64,000 nt of DNA from Cherax quadricarinatus (taxonomy: Eukaryota; Arthropoda; Malacostraca; Decapoda; Parastacidae): the NCBI RefSeq assembly GCF_038502225.1, contig NW_027196486.1:25459-89458 (forward strand). The letters run 5' to 3'. How positions within the stretch are numbered: the first letter of the stretch is position 1; every line of letters starts with the position of its first letter. Below are positions 47,546 to 59,765 of this stretch, in pieces. Below the pieces are notes generated by a model. That model was not told the origin of the DNA. It made no database searches and worked only from the letters and a program-made list of their open reading frames with translations. A program made the translations under genes and the position numbers.

Positions 47546-49068
47546 ATCAATATATATGGTAAAGTGTATGGTAGAGTTATAATTGAAAGAATTAAGAGTA
47601 AGACGGAGAATAGGATAGCAGATGAACAAGGAGGCTTTAGGAAAGGTAGGGGGTGTGTGGACCAGGTGTTTACAGTGAAACATATAAGTGAACAGTATTT
47701 AGATAAGGCTAAAGAGGTCTTTGTGGCATTTATGGATTTGGAAAAGGCGTATGACAGGGTGGATAGGGGGGCAATGTGGCAGATGTTGCAAGTGTATGGT
47801 GTAGGAGGTAGGTTACTGAAAGCAGTGAAGAGTTTTTACGAGGATAGTGAGGCTCAAGTTAGAGTATGTAGGAAAGAGGGAAATTTTTTCCCAGTAAAAG
47901 TAGGCCTTAGACAAGGATGTGTGATGTCACCGTGGTTGTTTAATATATTTATAGATGGGGTTGTAAGAGAAGTAAATGCGAGGGTCTTGGCAAGAGGCGT
48001 GGAGTTAAAAGATAAAGAATCACACACAAAGTGGGAGTTGTCACAGCTGCTCTTTGCTGATGACACTGTGCTCTTGGGAGATTCTGAAGAGAAGTTGCAG
48101 AGATTGGTGGATGAATTTGGTAGGGTGTGCAAAAGAAGAAAATTAAAGGTGAATACAGGAAAGAGTAAGGTTATGAGGATAACAAAAAGATTAGGTGATG
48201 AAAGATTGAATATCAGATTGGAGAGAGAGAGTATGGAGGAGGTGAACGTATTCAGATATTTGGGAGTGGACGTGTCAGCGGATGGGTCTATGAAAGATGA
48301 GGTGAATCATAGAATTGATGAGGGAAAAAGAGTGAGTGGTGCACTTAGGAGTCTGTGGAGACAAAGAACTTTGTCCTTGGAGGCAAAGAGGGGAATGTAT
48401 GAGAGTATAGTTTTACCAACGCTCTTATATGGGTGTGAAGCGTGGGTGATGAATGTTGCAGCGAGGAGAAGGCTGGAGGCAGTGGAGATGTCATGTCTGA
48501 GGGCAATGTGTGGTGTGAATATAATGCAGAGAATTCGTAGTTTGGAAGTTAGGAGGAGGTGCGGGATTACCAAAACTGTTGTCCAGAGGGCTGAGGAAGG
48601 GTTGTTGAGGTGGTTCGGACATGTAGAGAGAATGGAGCGAAACAGAATGACTTCAAGAGTGTATCAGTCTGTAGTGGAAGGAAGGCGGGGTAGGGGTCGG
48701 CCTAGGAAGGGTTGGAGGGAGGGGGTAAAGGAGGTTTTGTGTGCGAGGGGCTTGGACTTCCAGCAGGCATGCGTGAGCGTGTTTGATAGGAGTGAATGGA
48801 GACAAATGGTTTTTAATACTTGACGTGCTGTTGGAGTGTGAGCAAAGTAACATTTATGAAGGGATTCAGGGAAACCGGCAGGCCGGACTTGAGTCCTGGA
48901 GATGGGAAGTACAGTGCCTGCACTCTGAAGGAGGGGTGTTAATGTTGCAGTTTAAAAACTGTAGTGTAAAGCACCCTTCTGGTAAGACAGTGATGGAGTG
49001 AATGATGGTGAAAGTTTTTCTTTTTCGGGCCACCCTGCCTTGGTGGGAATCGGCCGGTGTGATAATAA
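47546..49068 (+). mobile_element. 5'-truncated RTE-like LINE with TA-rich tail
   Basis: Starts inside the RT domain directly after (TA)n and ends in a 245-bp 3' UTR with CCACCCTGCCTTGGTGGGAA and CGGCCGGTGTGATAATAAAA, followed by a TA microsatellite. RTE-type LINEs end in short simple repeats instead of poly-A, which suits this layout. Relics of the same family are at 12440, 13370, 43600 and 53350. Confidence 0.85.
47564..48823 (+). CDS. RTE-like reverse transcriptase, C-terminal 419 codons
   Basis: An open frame, but not a complete protein: the N-terminal endonuclease and the first RT boxes are missing, so this copy cannot retrotranspose alone. Visible motifs are NRIADEQGGFRKGRGCVDQV, box A VAFMDLEKAYDRVD near residues 54-65, LRQGCVMSPWLFN, catalytic FADD near 163-166, KSKVM, and the thumb and C-terminal segments YLGVDVSADG, LLYGCEAW, LLRWFGHVERM and RGRPRKGWREGVKEVL. 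The last two are typical of RTE-type C termini in invertebrates (from memory). The frame extends a few codons left of the first Met into the TA run. Absence of stops over 1.26 kb indicates a recent insertion. Confidence 0.88.
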   Translation: MYGRVIIERIKSKTENRIADEQGGFRKGRGCVDQVFTVKHISEQYLDKAKEVFVAFMDLEKAYDRVDRGAMWQMLQVYGVGGRLLKAVKSFYEDSEAQVRVCRKEGNFFPVKVGLRQGCVMSPWLFNIFIDGVVREVNARVLARGVELKDKESHTKWELSQLLFADDTVLLGDSEEKLQRLVDEFGRVCKRRKLKVNTGKSKVMRITKRLGDERLNIRLERESMEEVNVFRYLGVDVSADGSMKDEVNHRIDEGKRVSGALRSLWRQRTLSLEAKRGMYESIVLPTLLYGCEAWVMNVAARRRLEAVEMSCLRAMCGVNIMQRIRSLEVRRRCGITKTVVQRAEEGLLRWFGHVERMERNRMTSRVYQSVVEGRRGRGRPRKGWREGVKEVLCARGLDFQQACVSVFDRSEWRQMVFNT

Positions 49069-49168
49069 AAAAAATATATGTATATATATATATGCATATA
49101 TATGTATATATATATATGCATATATATGTATATATATATATATGCATATATATGTATATATATATATA
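49069..49168. repeat. (TA)n with ATGCATATATATGTA variants
   Basis: TA run with regularly placed GCATATATATGTA interruptions every 30-32 bases, between the RTE-like 3' end and TIR element copy 2. Confidence 0.95.
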
Positions 49169-49554
49169 TGTCGTGCCGAATAGGCAGAACTTGTGATCTT
49201 GGCTTAAATAGCAACGCTCATCTTGCCATATAGGACAAGCGAAAATTTGTGTATGCAATAATTTCGCCCAAATCATTATGAACCTAACGAAAAAAATATA
49301 TTTCACTGTGCTTGTTTAGTATTAAATTATTGTAAACAAATCTAAAATATATTTAGTTGGGTTAGGCTAAAATAAATTGTTTTTGTTATGATAAGGTTAG
49401 GTAAGTTTTCAAAGATTCTTTTGATGCAAAATTATAAATTTTTACATCAACATTAATGAAAAAAATATATCTTTAAACGTATAAGAGAAAGTTTTAGAAA
49501 GGACTTAATTTTAAATGAGTTCTTGCTATTTGACCAGTTTTGCCTATTCGGCAC

Positions 49555-49558
<4 letters not shown>
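49169..49558 (+). mobile_element. TIR element (MITE-like), copy 2, 390 bp
   Basis: Nearly identical in length and sequence to copy 1. The terminal repeats are better preserved: the first 22 bases (TGTCGTGCCGAATAGGCA, then one G/A difference, then AACT) match the reverse complement of the last 22. It lies in TA on both sides. No ORF. Confidence 0.85.
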
Positions 49559-49595
<37 letters not shown>

Positions 49596-49912
49596 TATAG
49601 TGCGTAGTTTGTGCATGGTATGCGCATAGCATGTGTAGTGTATAGCGGTGTGTCGTTGATAGTGGGGGCTGTGTACAGAGCATAGCGGTGTATAGTAACA
49701 GGTGCACAGAGCATTGCGGTGTATAGTGACTTGTCCTGGGAGGGAGTGAGTCCCCTACTCCTCATCACACATCTTCCACTCCTACCTTTCCCCCACCGCC
49801 CACCACAAGGACGGGAGACCCTTCTCCTTCCCCCACCACCACCATGAACTACATGCGGTACGTGCCATGCGCCATTTTCCCTTCAGCCGGGGCTTACCAC
49901 ACAGTTTGAGGT
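49559..49912. other. TA run, then GT-rich spacer
   Basis: A short (TA)n, then GTGTATAG/CATAGCGGTGTATAG motifs repeated irregularly, then unremarkable DNA up to the RLE retroelement. No gene seen. Confidence 0.5.
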
Positions 49913-52714
49913 ATGGCAGATGATGAAGCCAGCCAGCCACAAAGCCAGGGAAACAGTGCACCCAACAATGAAAGAAGAGGCACATGTCAGGTGTGTGGAG
50001 AGTTTCGAGCACGCAACAGGGATGGCCGTATTCGTGCACACAATGGGTGTGCGGGATCACATGTGACCCAGCAGAGAGCAACCCACAGCCTCCACAGGCA
50101 GATGACAATTCCAATGGCAACCTCCTCACTTGCGATAACCTTCTGTTGGCATTCAAATCCACTGCTAGCAGTACCCTATCCCATATCCCTAAAGCGGCTT
50201 GCCCATATGCAGCAGGGAAATTCACAGACCTTCTTAACAGGTGAATGGAGGTTCCACCAACTTAGAAGCCCGAGGCACCATCCAAGCATGGCGCAACCTA
50301 CTCCTGTTCGGCAATGTCTGTCTTGCAGTTCCTGAGAGACGAGGCAAACTGCTAACCTGCGCACAGGTTAGCAAAAAAATCGAAGACGGTAACACAGTAG
50401 GAGCAATCCGAATAATTACAAGTGACGACACTGTAGCCCCCAAAGATGAGACCACGGCCCAAGCACTAAGAGACAAGCATCCAACCAGGGACACCATAGC
50501 CATCAACAACAACCCTGAGGAAGACCCCATCACTGAACAATTAATTTTGCCAGAATCGGAAGTCTATAAGGCGATTGTGTCATTTCCAGCAGGATCTGCA
50601 GGAGGTTACACTGGAATTCGACCTCAGCACCTCAAAGAGATGGTAAATCCAGTACTCGGTGCATCTGCATCAATTATACTCACCGAGTTAACAACTTTCG
50701 TCAACAACTGCCTGGCTGGGCGAATCCCAGAAGAAATTAAACCTTTCTTTTTTGGAGCCTCACTATGTGCGTTGAAGAAGAAGGATGGGGGAATCAGACC
50801 CATTGCGGTTGGAAACACTCTTCGCCGTCTCGTTGCCAAAGCAGCAGTAAGAAACATTCGCCTAGAAGCTGCCAGTTTACTCCAGCCACACCAACTGGGC
50901 TTTGGGGTCTCTCAAGGCAGTGAAGCTGCAGCTCATGCGGCAAGGGCCTACATCAGGGACCTACCAGAAGACAAGGTCGTAGTCAAACTTGATTTTAATA
51001 TGGTGAAGAGAGATGCTGCTGTCTTGCCAGCTGTTTGGGATCGGTTCCCCAGTCTTTTTCCCTTCATTTCAGCCGGCTACAGCAAACCCTCAATTCTTTT
51101 GTTTGGAGAACATGAAATTCTCTCTTCAGAAGGTGTTCAGCAGGCTGACCCACTAGCTCTGCTTCTCTTCTTCTTGGCAGTAAGAGAACTAACTTCCAGC
51201 CTACACAGCGAGCTCAACATCTGGCACCTGGATGATGGCACTCTGGCAGGCACTAAAGAGTCCCTGGTAGGGGACCTACAACTGGTGAAAACACAGGGAG
51301 AAGACTCGGGACTCATCCTCAATCCCTCCAAGTGTGAAAACATCACAACGAACCAGGAAATAATCAATGCTGTGTGAAGAATCCTCTCAGAAGTCTCTAC
51401 TACCACTCTGTCTAACAGAGCACCGCTGGGTCACCAGGCCATCGACACAGTCCTCAAGGACAAATTGAATGACCTGATGAGAATGGGGGAAAGAATAAGC
51501 AATCTTGATGCCCATGATGCTCTGTATCTCCTCACAAGGTGCCTTACAATTCCAAGACTCACTTCCTGAGGTGTGCACCCTCTTTTGACAACCCAACACT
51601 CGACGAATATGATGCACACCTGAGGTCAACCTTTAAGAAGGCACTGAACCTGTCACTAGAGGATCAGCAATGGGATCAGGCAACCCTCCCAGTGCGACTG
51701 GGAGGTATAGGGGTGTGCAAAGCAACGCATGTTGCTTTACCTGCTTTTCTGTCTTCGTGTTTGGCTTCCAGTGCATTAATCAAGAAGATTGTTCCCGAAC
51801 GCTTGAGAGACGTGGTAGGAGCTCAAGACCCCAGGTTTACTGAAGCAGCGATTCGATGGGACACCCTTACAGATTCCTCCAGTAGACCAGCTCCTCCCAA
51901 AGAACACAAACAGTCCCACTGGGACAAACAGATCATGGAAAAAATCGCTAACACAATGCTCTCCAACGCCTCAGGAAAGGACAAAGCTCGTCTCCTGGCA
52001 GTGAAGGCACCACACTCAGGAGATTTCCTGTTAGCTGTTCCCAATTCCTCCTTGGGCACTCGACTAGACCCACAGGCCATTCAGATTGGTGTTGCTCTTC
52101 GCGTAGCCGCCCCCATCCTCACCGAACATAGGTGTATTTGCGGCAGAGCGACAGCTGATCAATTCGGACTTCATGGTCTCGTTTGTCACACAGCAGAAGG
52201 GAAGTATGCCAGGCATGAGGAGGTCAATGACATCATAAAGAGAAGCCTCGCCACAGCCCGTTGCCCAGCTCAACGGGAACCCCAAGTGCAGAGGTATGAC
52301 GGAAGTCAAAAGCGTCCTGATGGAGCCACTATGCTACCTTGGAAGGATGGAAAGCAGATTGCCTGGGACTACACCTGTGCCGCCACATTGGCAGACACCT
52401 ACTTGCCATACTCCGAAGTGGAAGGGGGTGGAGCTGCCAGCCACAGGGAGACCCAGAAGATCCGCAAATATGAAGACCTTCCCCCTTGCTATAACTTCAT
52501 CCCAATAGGGTACGAGACCCTTGGAGCATGGGGCAAGTGTGCTCTAAAGTTCCTCAAAGAGCTGGGTGAAAAGCTCATCATAGAAACCAAGGACCACAGG
52601 GCGACAAGCTTCCTCTTTCAGAGACTGAATGTTGCGATCCAGAGAGGAAATGCCTGCAGCATTCTGGGCACGCGGACCACCGCCGGGGAGCTGGACGAAG
52701 TATTCGAGATGTAG
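49913..52714 (+). pseudogene. RLE-type non-LTR retroelement, decayed (copy 1)
   Basis: Domains in order across several frames: an N-terminal zinc finger (CQVCGEFRARNRDGR...H...C) near 49980-50060; RT at 50241-51377 (SAGGYTGIRPQHLKEM, KKKDGGIRPIAVG, box A KLDF, GVQQADPL, catalytic HLDDGTLAG); then a C-terminal region at 51539-52714 with a Cys/His cluster (CICGRAT...H...C...H) and the restriction-like nuclease signature RPDGATMLPW followed by IAWDYTC. This order is that of R2/CRE-group retroelements, in which the nuclease cuts the target and RT copies the RNA. Defects: frameshift(s) near 50090-50244, an in-frame TGA at 51375-51377, a frameshift near 51560, and a shortened segment after box A Asp where an AFN-like motif is expected. 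An AATAAA at about 52787 could end the transcript. The family assignment is from motif memory. Confidence 0.8.
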
Positions 52715-52800
52715 CTCTGAGTTACCTATGTTATTTTACATTCTATTGTATCTTTGTGAATCTTTTGTCAATGTATTTTATCTTTAAATAAAATATATAT

Positions 52801-52941
52801 TAATTAAATAAAGGGGGTGGTAGGAGAAAATTCTCAAACAGCTTCAGGGAGAACCTTGAGTTTTCCCTGAAGCAAGTTTATTCTTTTCTCTGAGGATGAG
52901 GGTCCCTAGTACAGTTCTAGAGGTGGTACCTCCCTCTAATA

Positions 52942-52945
<4 letters not shown>
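52801..52945. other. Short spacer with hairpin
   Basis: GCTTCAGGGA (52841-52850) pairs with TCCCTGAAGC (52864-52873) across a 13-base loop. It follows the 3' end of the RLE element and precedes a TA run. It may be a repeat end or a structured 3' region; unknown. Confidence 0.5.

Positions 52946-53007
<62 letters not shown>
52939..53007. repeat. (TA)n microsatellite
   Basis: A TA run directly before TIR element copy 3. Confidence 0.97.
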
Positions 53008-53011
<4 letters not shown>

Positions 53012-53259
53012 GTGCAGAATAAGTAAAACTGGTCAATTAGCAAGAACTCATTTAAAATTAAGTCCTTTCTAAAATTTTCTCTTTTACGTTTAAAGATATA
53101 TATTTTTCATTAATGTTAATGTAAAAATTTATAATTTTGCATCAAAAGAATCTTAGAAAACTTACCTAGCCTTATTGTAACAAGATCAATTTATTTTAGC
53201 CTAACCCAACTAAATATATTTTAGATTTGTTTACAATAATTTAATACTAAACAAAAACA

Positions 53260-53263
<4 letters not shown>
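53008..53263 (-). mobile_element. TIR element (MITE-like), copy 3, truncated
   Basis: Begins TGTCGTGCAGAATAAG and matches the reverse complement of copies 1 and 2 up to AAACAGTGA, where those copies have an internal ATATATTTCACTG. From there a long TA run replaces the missing third of the element. Confidence 0.82.

Positions 53264-53349
<86 letters not shown>
53264..53349. repeat. (TA)n microsatellite
   Basis: A TA run joining truncated TIR copy 3 to the 3' end of an RTE-like LINE fragment. Confidence 0.97.
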
Positions 53350-53350
<1 letters not shown>

Positions 53351-53905
53351 CAAGTCGGCCGTCTCCCACCGAGGCAGGGTGACCCAAAAAGAAAGAAAAT
53401 CTCCTAAAAGAAAATACTTTTATCATCATTCAACACTTTCACCTGACTCACGCATAATCACTGTTTTTGCAGAGGTGCTCAGAATACAACAGTTTAGAAG
53501 CATATACATATAAAGATACACAACATATCCCACCAAACTGCCAATATCCCAAACCCCTCCTTTAAAGTGCAGGCATTGTACTTCCCATTTCCAGGACTCA
53601 AGTCCGGCTATATAAAATAACCGGTTTCCCTGAATCCCTTCACTAAATATTACCCTGCTCACACTCCAACAGATCGTCAGGTCCCAAGTATCATTCGTCT
53701 CCATTCACTCCTTTCTAACATGCTCACGCACTCTTGCTGGAAGTCCAAGCCCCTCGCCCACAAAATCTCCTTTACACCCTCCCTCCAACCTTTTCGAGGA
53801 CGACCCCTACCCCGCCTTCCTTCCCCTACAAATTTATACGCTCTCCATGTCATTCTACTTTGATCCATTCTCTCTAAATGACCAAACCACCTCAACCACT
53901 AGTAA
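53350..53905 (-). pseudogene. RTE-like LINE, 3' fragment
   Basis: The minus strand encodes a 72-residue end of the RT (RWFGHLERMDQSRMTWRAYK, RGRPRKGWREGVKEIL, then ERSEWRRM) that matches the C terminus of the 47564-48823 frame, followed by the same 3' UTR ending in CTCGGTGGGAGACGGCCGAC next to (TA)n. Strong 5' truncation, in line with incomplete reverse transcription. 53906-53960 is a short flank. Confidence 0.85.
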
Positions 53906-53960
53906 TCCTGTGGCACTGCTGTTGAGATAACCAGCAGCAACCCTGAAAAATAACCACTGC

Positions 53961-55508
53961 AACTGCCACCCGTCCCTCAGAAGTGCCACCACCAGCCCCT
54001 CAGAAGTGCCACCACCAGCCCCTCAGAGATGCCACCACCAACCCCTCAGAGGTGCCACCACCAGCCCCTCAGAGGTGTCACTACCAGCCTCTCACAGGTG
54101 CCACCACCAGCCCGTCAGAGGTGCCACCACCAGCCCCTCAAAGGTGCCACCACCAGCCTCTCAGAGGTGCCACCACTAGCCCCTCAGAGGTGCCACCAAC
54201 AGCCCCTCAGAGGTGCCACCACCACCCCATCAGAGGTGCCACCACCAGCGCCTTAGAGGTGCCACCACCAGCCCCTTAGAGGTGCCACCACCAGCCCCTC
54301 AAAGGTGCCACCACCAGCCTCTCAGAGGTGCCACCACTAGCCCCTCAGAGGTGCCACCAACAGCCCCTCAGAGGTGCCACCACCACCCCATCAGAGGTGC
54401 CACCACCAGCGCCTTAGAGGTGCCACCACCAGCCCCTTAGAGGTGCCACCACCAGCCCCTCAGAGGTGCCACCACCAGCCCGTCAGAGGTGCCACCACTA
54501 GCCCCTCAAAGGTGCCACCACCAGCCTCTCAGAGGTGCCACCACTAGCCCCTCAGAGGTGTCACCAACAGCCCCTCAGATGTGCCACCACCAGCCCATCA
54601 GAGGTGCCACCACCAGCACCTTAGAGGTGCCACCACCAGCCCCTCAGAGGTACCACCACCAGCCCCTCAGAGGTGCCACCACCAGCCCCTCAAAGGTGCC
54701 ACCACCAGCCTCTCAGAGGTGCCACCACTAGCCCCTCAGAGGTGCCACCAACAGCCCCTCAGATGTGCCACCACCAGCCCATCAGAGGTGCCACCACCAG
54801 CACCTTAGAGGTGCCACCACCAGCCCCTCAGAGGTGCCACCACCAGCCCCTCAGAGGTGCCACCACCAGCCACTCAGAGGTGCCACCACCAGCCCCTCAG
54901 AGGTGCCACCACCAGCGCCTCAGAGGTGCCACCACCAGCCCCTCAGAGGTGCCACCAACATCCCCTCAGAGGTGCCACCACCAGCCCCTCAGAGGTGCCA
55001 CCACCAGCCCCTCAGAGGTGCCACCACCAGCGCCTCAGAGGTGCCTCCACCAGCCCCTCAGAGGTGCCACCACCAGCGCCTCAGAGGTGCCACCACCAGC
55101 CCCTCAGAGGTGCCACCAACATCCCCTCAGAGGTGCCACCACCAGCCCCTCAGACGTGCCACCACCAGCCCCTCAGAGGTGCCACCACCAGCCACTCAGA
55201 GGTGCCACCACCAGCCCCTCAAAGGTGCCACCACCAGCCTCTCAGAGGTGCCACCACTAGCCCCTCAGAGGTGCCACCAACAGCCCCTCAGATGTGCCAC
55301 CACCAGCCCATCAGAGGTGCCACCACCAGCACCTTAGAGGTGCCACCACCAGCCCCTCAGAGGTGCCACCACCAGCCACTCAGAGGTGCCACCACCAGCC
55401 CCTCAGAGGTGCCACCACCAGCGCCTCAGAGGTGCCACCACCAGCCCCTCAGAGGTGCCACCAACATCCCCTCAGAGGTGCCACCACCAGCGCCTCAGAG
55501 GTGCCACC
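53961..55508. repeat. 23-bp minisatellite, left part (array 8)
   Basis: About 67 copies of a 23-bp unit including CCTCAGAGGTGCCACCACCA followed by GCC. CTAGCC, ACAGCC, CATCAG and ACCTTAG variants come in a repeated order, so blocks of roughly ten units have been duplicated (compare 54100-54290, 54290-54440 and 54680-54860). It is C-rich on this strand, opposite to most other arrays. Frames of Pro/Ala/His/Gln repeats are not called as genes. The array is cut at 55508 by an LTR element and resumes at 60051. Confidence 0.95.
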
Positions 55509-55793
55509 AAGGGGTTCTTAAATGGAGATATCGAGGGTTGAAGGTAGACACACTTGTTGGATGGTAACATATATTGTCAGACTGAGATGATGAGGAATGG
55601 AGCCCAGCCTTGCCGTGTTCTTGTCTGGATGGTCTGCCGCCGAGTGAGACCGGGGCAGAGGCACGAGCCTACACATGAGCATCCCGTGACATCACACAAA
55701 GTCACAGGCCTACAAGGGATCTCCTATCTAAAGCATATGGATGATACTAATATGCTATGCTATATAACACAGGGATCAGCAACTATGCTGACA
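55509..55793 (-). repeat. LTR (3' LTR in minus orientation)
   Basis: 285 bp, AAGGGGTTCTTAAATGG to CAACTATGCTGACA on the plus strand. It is the downstream LTR if the element reads on the minus strand. No clear polypurine tract lies next to it. Confidence 0.9.
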
Positions 55794-58700
55794 GCTCGGT
55801 CATGTTACGTATGTCGTCTCGACATACACTACTATCTATAGGCTGAACAGGCAGGCGGTTCTGGGCTGATTCTATACAATAACAAATTCATATATAACTT
55901 AGAACTAATAGATAGTATCACATGATTTTGACGTAATGGGTGTTAACGTAATGAGTTTTAACGTAATGCGTTACAAACTATAAGAACAACTCATTATACA
56001 ATATGGATGGAATTGATCGATCGATCTGTATTCATGCACTCTACGGATTCTGAGGAAGAATAAATATATATATATATATATATATATACAAGGTGAAATT
56101 AATAGCAAAGGCATCTGGTGCGCACTCAGATCATTACTGTCAAATTCTCAGAATACGGAGGGAACGTGAACACGAAAATTTCTGACAACTAATCAGCTAA
56201 TGACAAAACACACAGTTGATAATTTCATTCATCTCGGACATCTAATTATGCAGGCTGTTTACACTTAAACCCAATTCTGCGAGGGTAAGGTTTACATATG
56301 CAGAATGGTTATCATCTCTGGGAGGATCGAATTCCTCTGCAATGTCTAACAAATGCCTTGACTGAGGACAGTCTGAACGAGTATCTACAAAAGATACAGC
56401 TACAATCACTAGTGACTGTGGAATTACTAATTCTTCTGCTAGGAGTACTCAACTCGACTATTCGATACAGTAATTCTTGGCTCATTACAAAGTCACTAAT
56501 GGGTGCTGGTGGCTTCACAGTAAGAATAAGATCTTCCTGGAGCAGGAATCGAATCACACCAGAACACAAGGGATCGGTTCTTTCTTACTGGAGGAATGAA
56601 CAAACTCGGTGGAGTGGATGACTCCCCTCGGTTGAAAAAAATTAACGCTTTAACACGCAATATGAGCAAGGGAGAAAGAATCTACTATCTCAAACTGCAA
56701 GCACAGGAGAAAATAAATGAACACGGTCAACAATGCTGATATTCAATCTGAGTCGCACACAGTGACACGAGGTATCAGCTATAAAGAAACTACACTTACA
56801 AACGTTAGCAACACGTGAAAGTTACTCGAGAAATAACTTCTTACAATGCACTGATTACTGTCAACTAGGATGGGATCACCATCTGGAACATTAGGAACAA
56901 CAACAGACACTCTAGTGAGAACACTAGCTGTAACAGAGACGTCTTTCTGCAGACAGCATGTCACATCAACAAGAGATGGCATTACTAGTTTCAAGTAATC
57001 GTTTTCTGACAAGGCATCCCCTGTAGAGAAACTACTACTCGAACTAGCAGTCATTGCAGGGATAGGCTGTGCACTCAAGGCAGTCTGAGTGTCCTCGGAC
57101 ACTTGAGGCAACGGAACACTATCCTGCAAGCCTGAAGGTGTAGGTGGAACACAGATGGGAGTGACAGAATTACTAGTGCCTGACCGCTCGGCTACGTTAA
57201 TAAGTAATTCACGGATCTATAGGAACTTAATCTGAACTTCACATTTCGCAGCACTTTAACAAATCTCAGATACAAGCTGTGAGAACAAACACATTGCTCA
57301 GGGGCTAGGTATTGTCTTTCAGTCAGTAAGGGAATATTGGTACTGTGGACTGATTCATATTGACTTTGACTGGAATGATACACTAAGTGAACGTTCAAAA
57401 GTGACTGGGACATCTTCTCAGTGAAAATACTGAAGGGCATAAGTCAAAAAAAAAAAAAATAAAGAGAATGACACAGTAAGCTTAAATGGAAGAAAATGCT
57501 TAACTATTCTGCATAAGTAATTAAAAATTGACAGGTCACACAGTAAGCAAAGAACTCACACAAGAAAAATATGCAACTTAATGAACAACACTGAAAATGA
57601 AGAGAACTTGTACTTTACTCAAATCTAATTTGCTCAACTTTTACTTTAAATTGAATAAATGGCACAGTGAGTTGTCTTTACTTTCAATGCAACAGGGAAA
57701 TACACAATAAAATGATAAAATGGACTCAATAAACTTGTGCAAAAAAAAAATAAAACAGAGGCACAATTCACTGAAATAAAATAAAGTGACACAGACAGAA
57801 TAAAATATTATGCACAGAACAGAGCATATGAAATTGCACTGAAATAAACTGTAGCAATATTGCAAATAATTGCTAATAAAAAAAAACACTGCATACAATC
57901 TCTGCAAGAAAAACTTTAATGGCAACACAATATTTGCACAAGAATTATTGCGAAATGAATCAATGTGCAATAATAAAAATTATTACACACACAAGAAAAG
58001 AAATATATCAAGGAATGAACACTTTAACTCTTAACTGCAGCTTAAACAACACTTAACAAGCAAAAGAACAATTTACTTTAAAAGATGAACTTAAAAATTG
58101 CACTAAGAGTGAATTTGTTCAATAAAACATAAAAAATAATAGGTGCTAAAACACATAACAAAAAAAGTTTGAACACTTACAGTGCTGCAGAACACAACTC
58201 ATCAACATAAACACAATACTAGAATTTTCTTGCAATGAAATTTGATGTGTGAAAAAATTTTGTAAAAAAATGATTTCTTGCTTGCACAAAAATAATGGCA
58301 CTATTGTCTGTGGAAATAAGACAAATTAGACACTGGCTACATGAAAGAATATGAACACAAGAATGTTCAACACACAGGGAACAAAACAAAAATACACAAA
58401 AGCTGGGAAGAAAAAAAATATAACAGACAACACTGAGTTGTGATGCAGAATATGAGGTGAAAAATTTACTGAAATACTTCACTGGAATACTGAGAACACT
58501 AGATGATTCTGAAGTGTAAACACAAGTTCTATACTGCTCATATGTTGCACACACAACAAAGGAAAAACACTAAGTACTTACTTCAAGTACGTATATAAAA
58601 AGACACACAACACAACAGACGTAAGATAATGCACGAAAATTAACACTGAATTAAGGAGATTAAAAGAAATTAATGCAATCAGTACATGATAAACACTGAG

Positions 58701-59765
58701 TCTGATCGAGTCACTGAATGTCACTAAGAAAAAAAATCACTAGAAACACAAAAGAAATGTCTCAACACTCGCAAATGTCTCTAAAAAAAAATATTATCGC
58801 TGTAACAACTTGGTGAAAAATGAGGCTGATGATAGTGGAGAGTAGAGGAATGTTTATGTTGTCTTGCTGCTGTCCTCTGCACAGGTGATCGTAGAATTGC
58901 GCTTACATCGAAGAATGACACACACAGGAGGCTTTATAAAGGTGGCACAAACACACTCTAGCTCTTGACCCCCTATGTGGTCCTTAAAATATGGTGCTGC
59001 AACCCTTAGTAGTTCACCAAAACACTGAAGAAGTAGGTGAGTGGGTAATGGCTGAGTGAGGCGTCTGAGGCCGCGTGGTGAGTATAGTTGGGTTTGTGGG
59101 TTAACAGGGCTAAGACCGGCAATGGTGAGACACACATGGTCGTGAGTGGTTGGGCCTATGGGTTGAACGGCGTAAGCCTCACTGAGAACAACCACACTGC
59201 CGCGAAAATATTTCTAAGCCGACCGGCTTAAAAACAAACCCACGAAATACTACAACACCACAAGGATGAAAAAGAGCACTCAGAATGCTTGGAGCTTGAA
59301 ACACAAGCGATGAAGACTACTCACATGGCTTACTTGAGTACTGGGGTAAGACACCTGGGTTAGTTGCTAGCCGGCTTATCTTAACCCTTCACACAGAATA
59401 GCTTGATAACTTCACACGATGAGCACAGCAGGGGTGGAAAGCTGGCTTGGCAGGCAAAAGAACTGGATGGGGTAGACTAGGCTCGACTGGGCTTCCTCAC
59501 CACAGACTGGAAGCTGGCTTATTTTGCAAACTCGGGTCAACCCCTCGGGAGTGATGCAAATAAGCAGATACACTAATACAAAGAGACTGACAAGTGAATA
59601 ATGTAGAAGCTGGTAGGAGCTTGGGTGGGAGAACTGGCTTGAGGTAGCAGGCTGGCGTTAACCTCGGTAGGCCTACTCACAAGATGGCCGGCTTGGTCGA
59701 AATTTATCTCCAGAAATCGCTGTAATCGTCAGAATTACAGGCCCTCCGATGCCACCATTTTTCGT
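55794..59765 (-). other. Internal region of the LTR element, no recognised gag/pol
   Basis: AT-rich, very poor in long frames. The longest minus-strand frames are about 116 and 113 codons and show no protease, RT, RNase H, integrase or CCHC motif. Such non-coding LTR elements (LARD-like when several kilobases long) depend on proteins from an autonomous partner. That is inference: an extremely decayed coding region cannot be excluded, but the young LTRs argue against it. Confidence 0.65.

Noticed and set aside
56298..58554. Small frames of 85-117 codons inside the LTR element
   Set aside because: No retroviral-type motif, no shared reading direction, and AT-rich low-complexity content.
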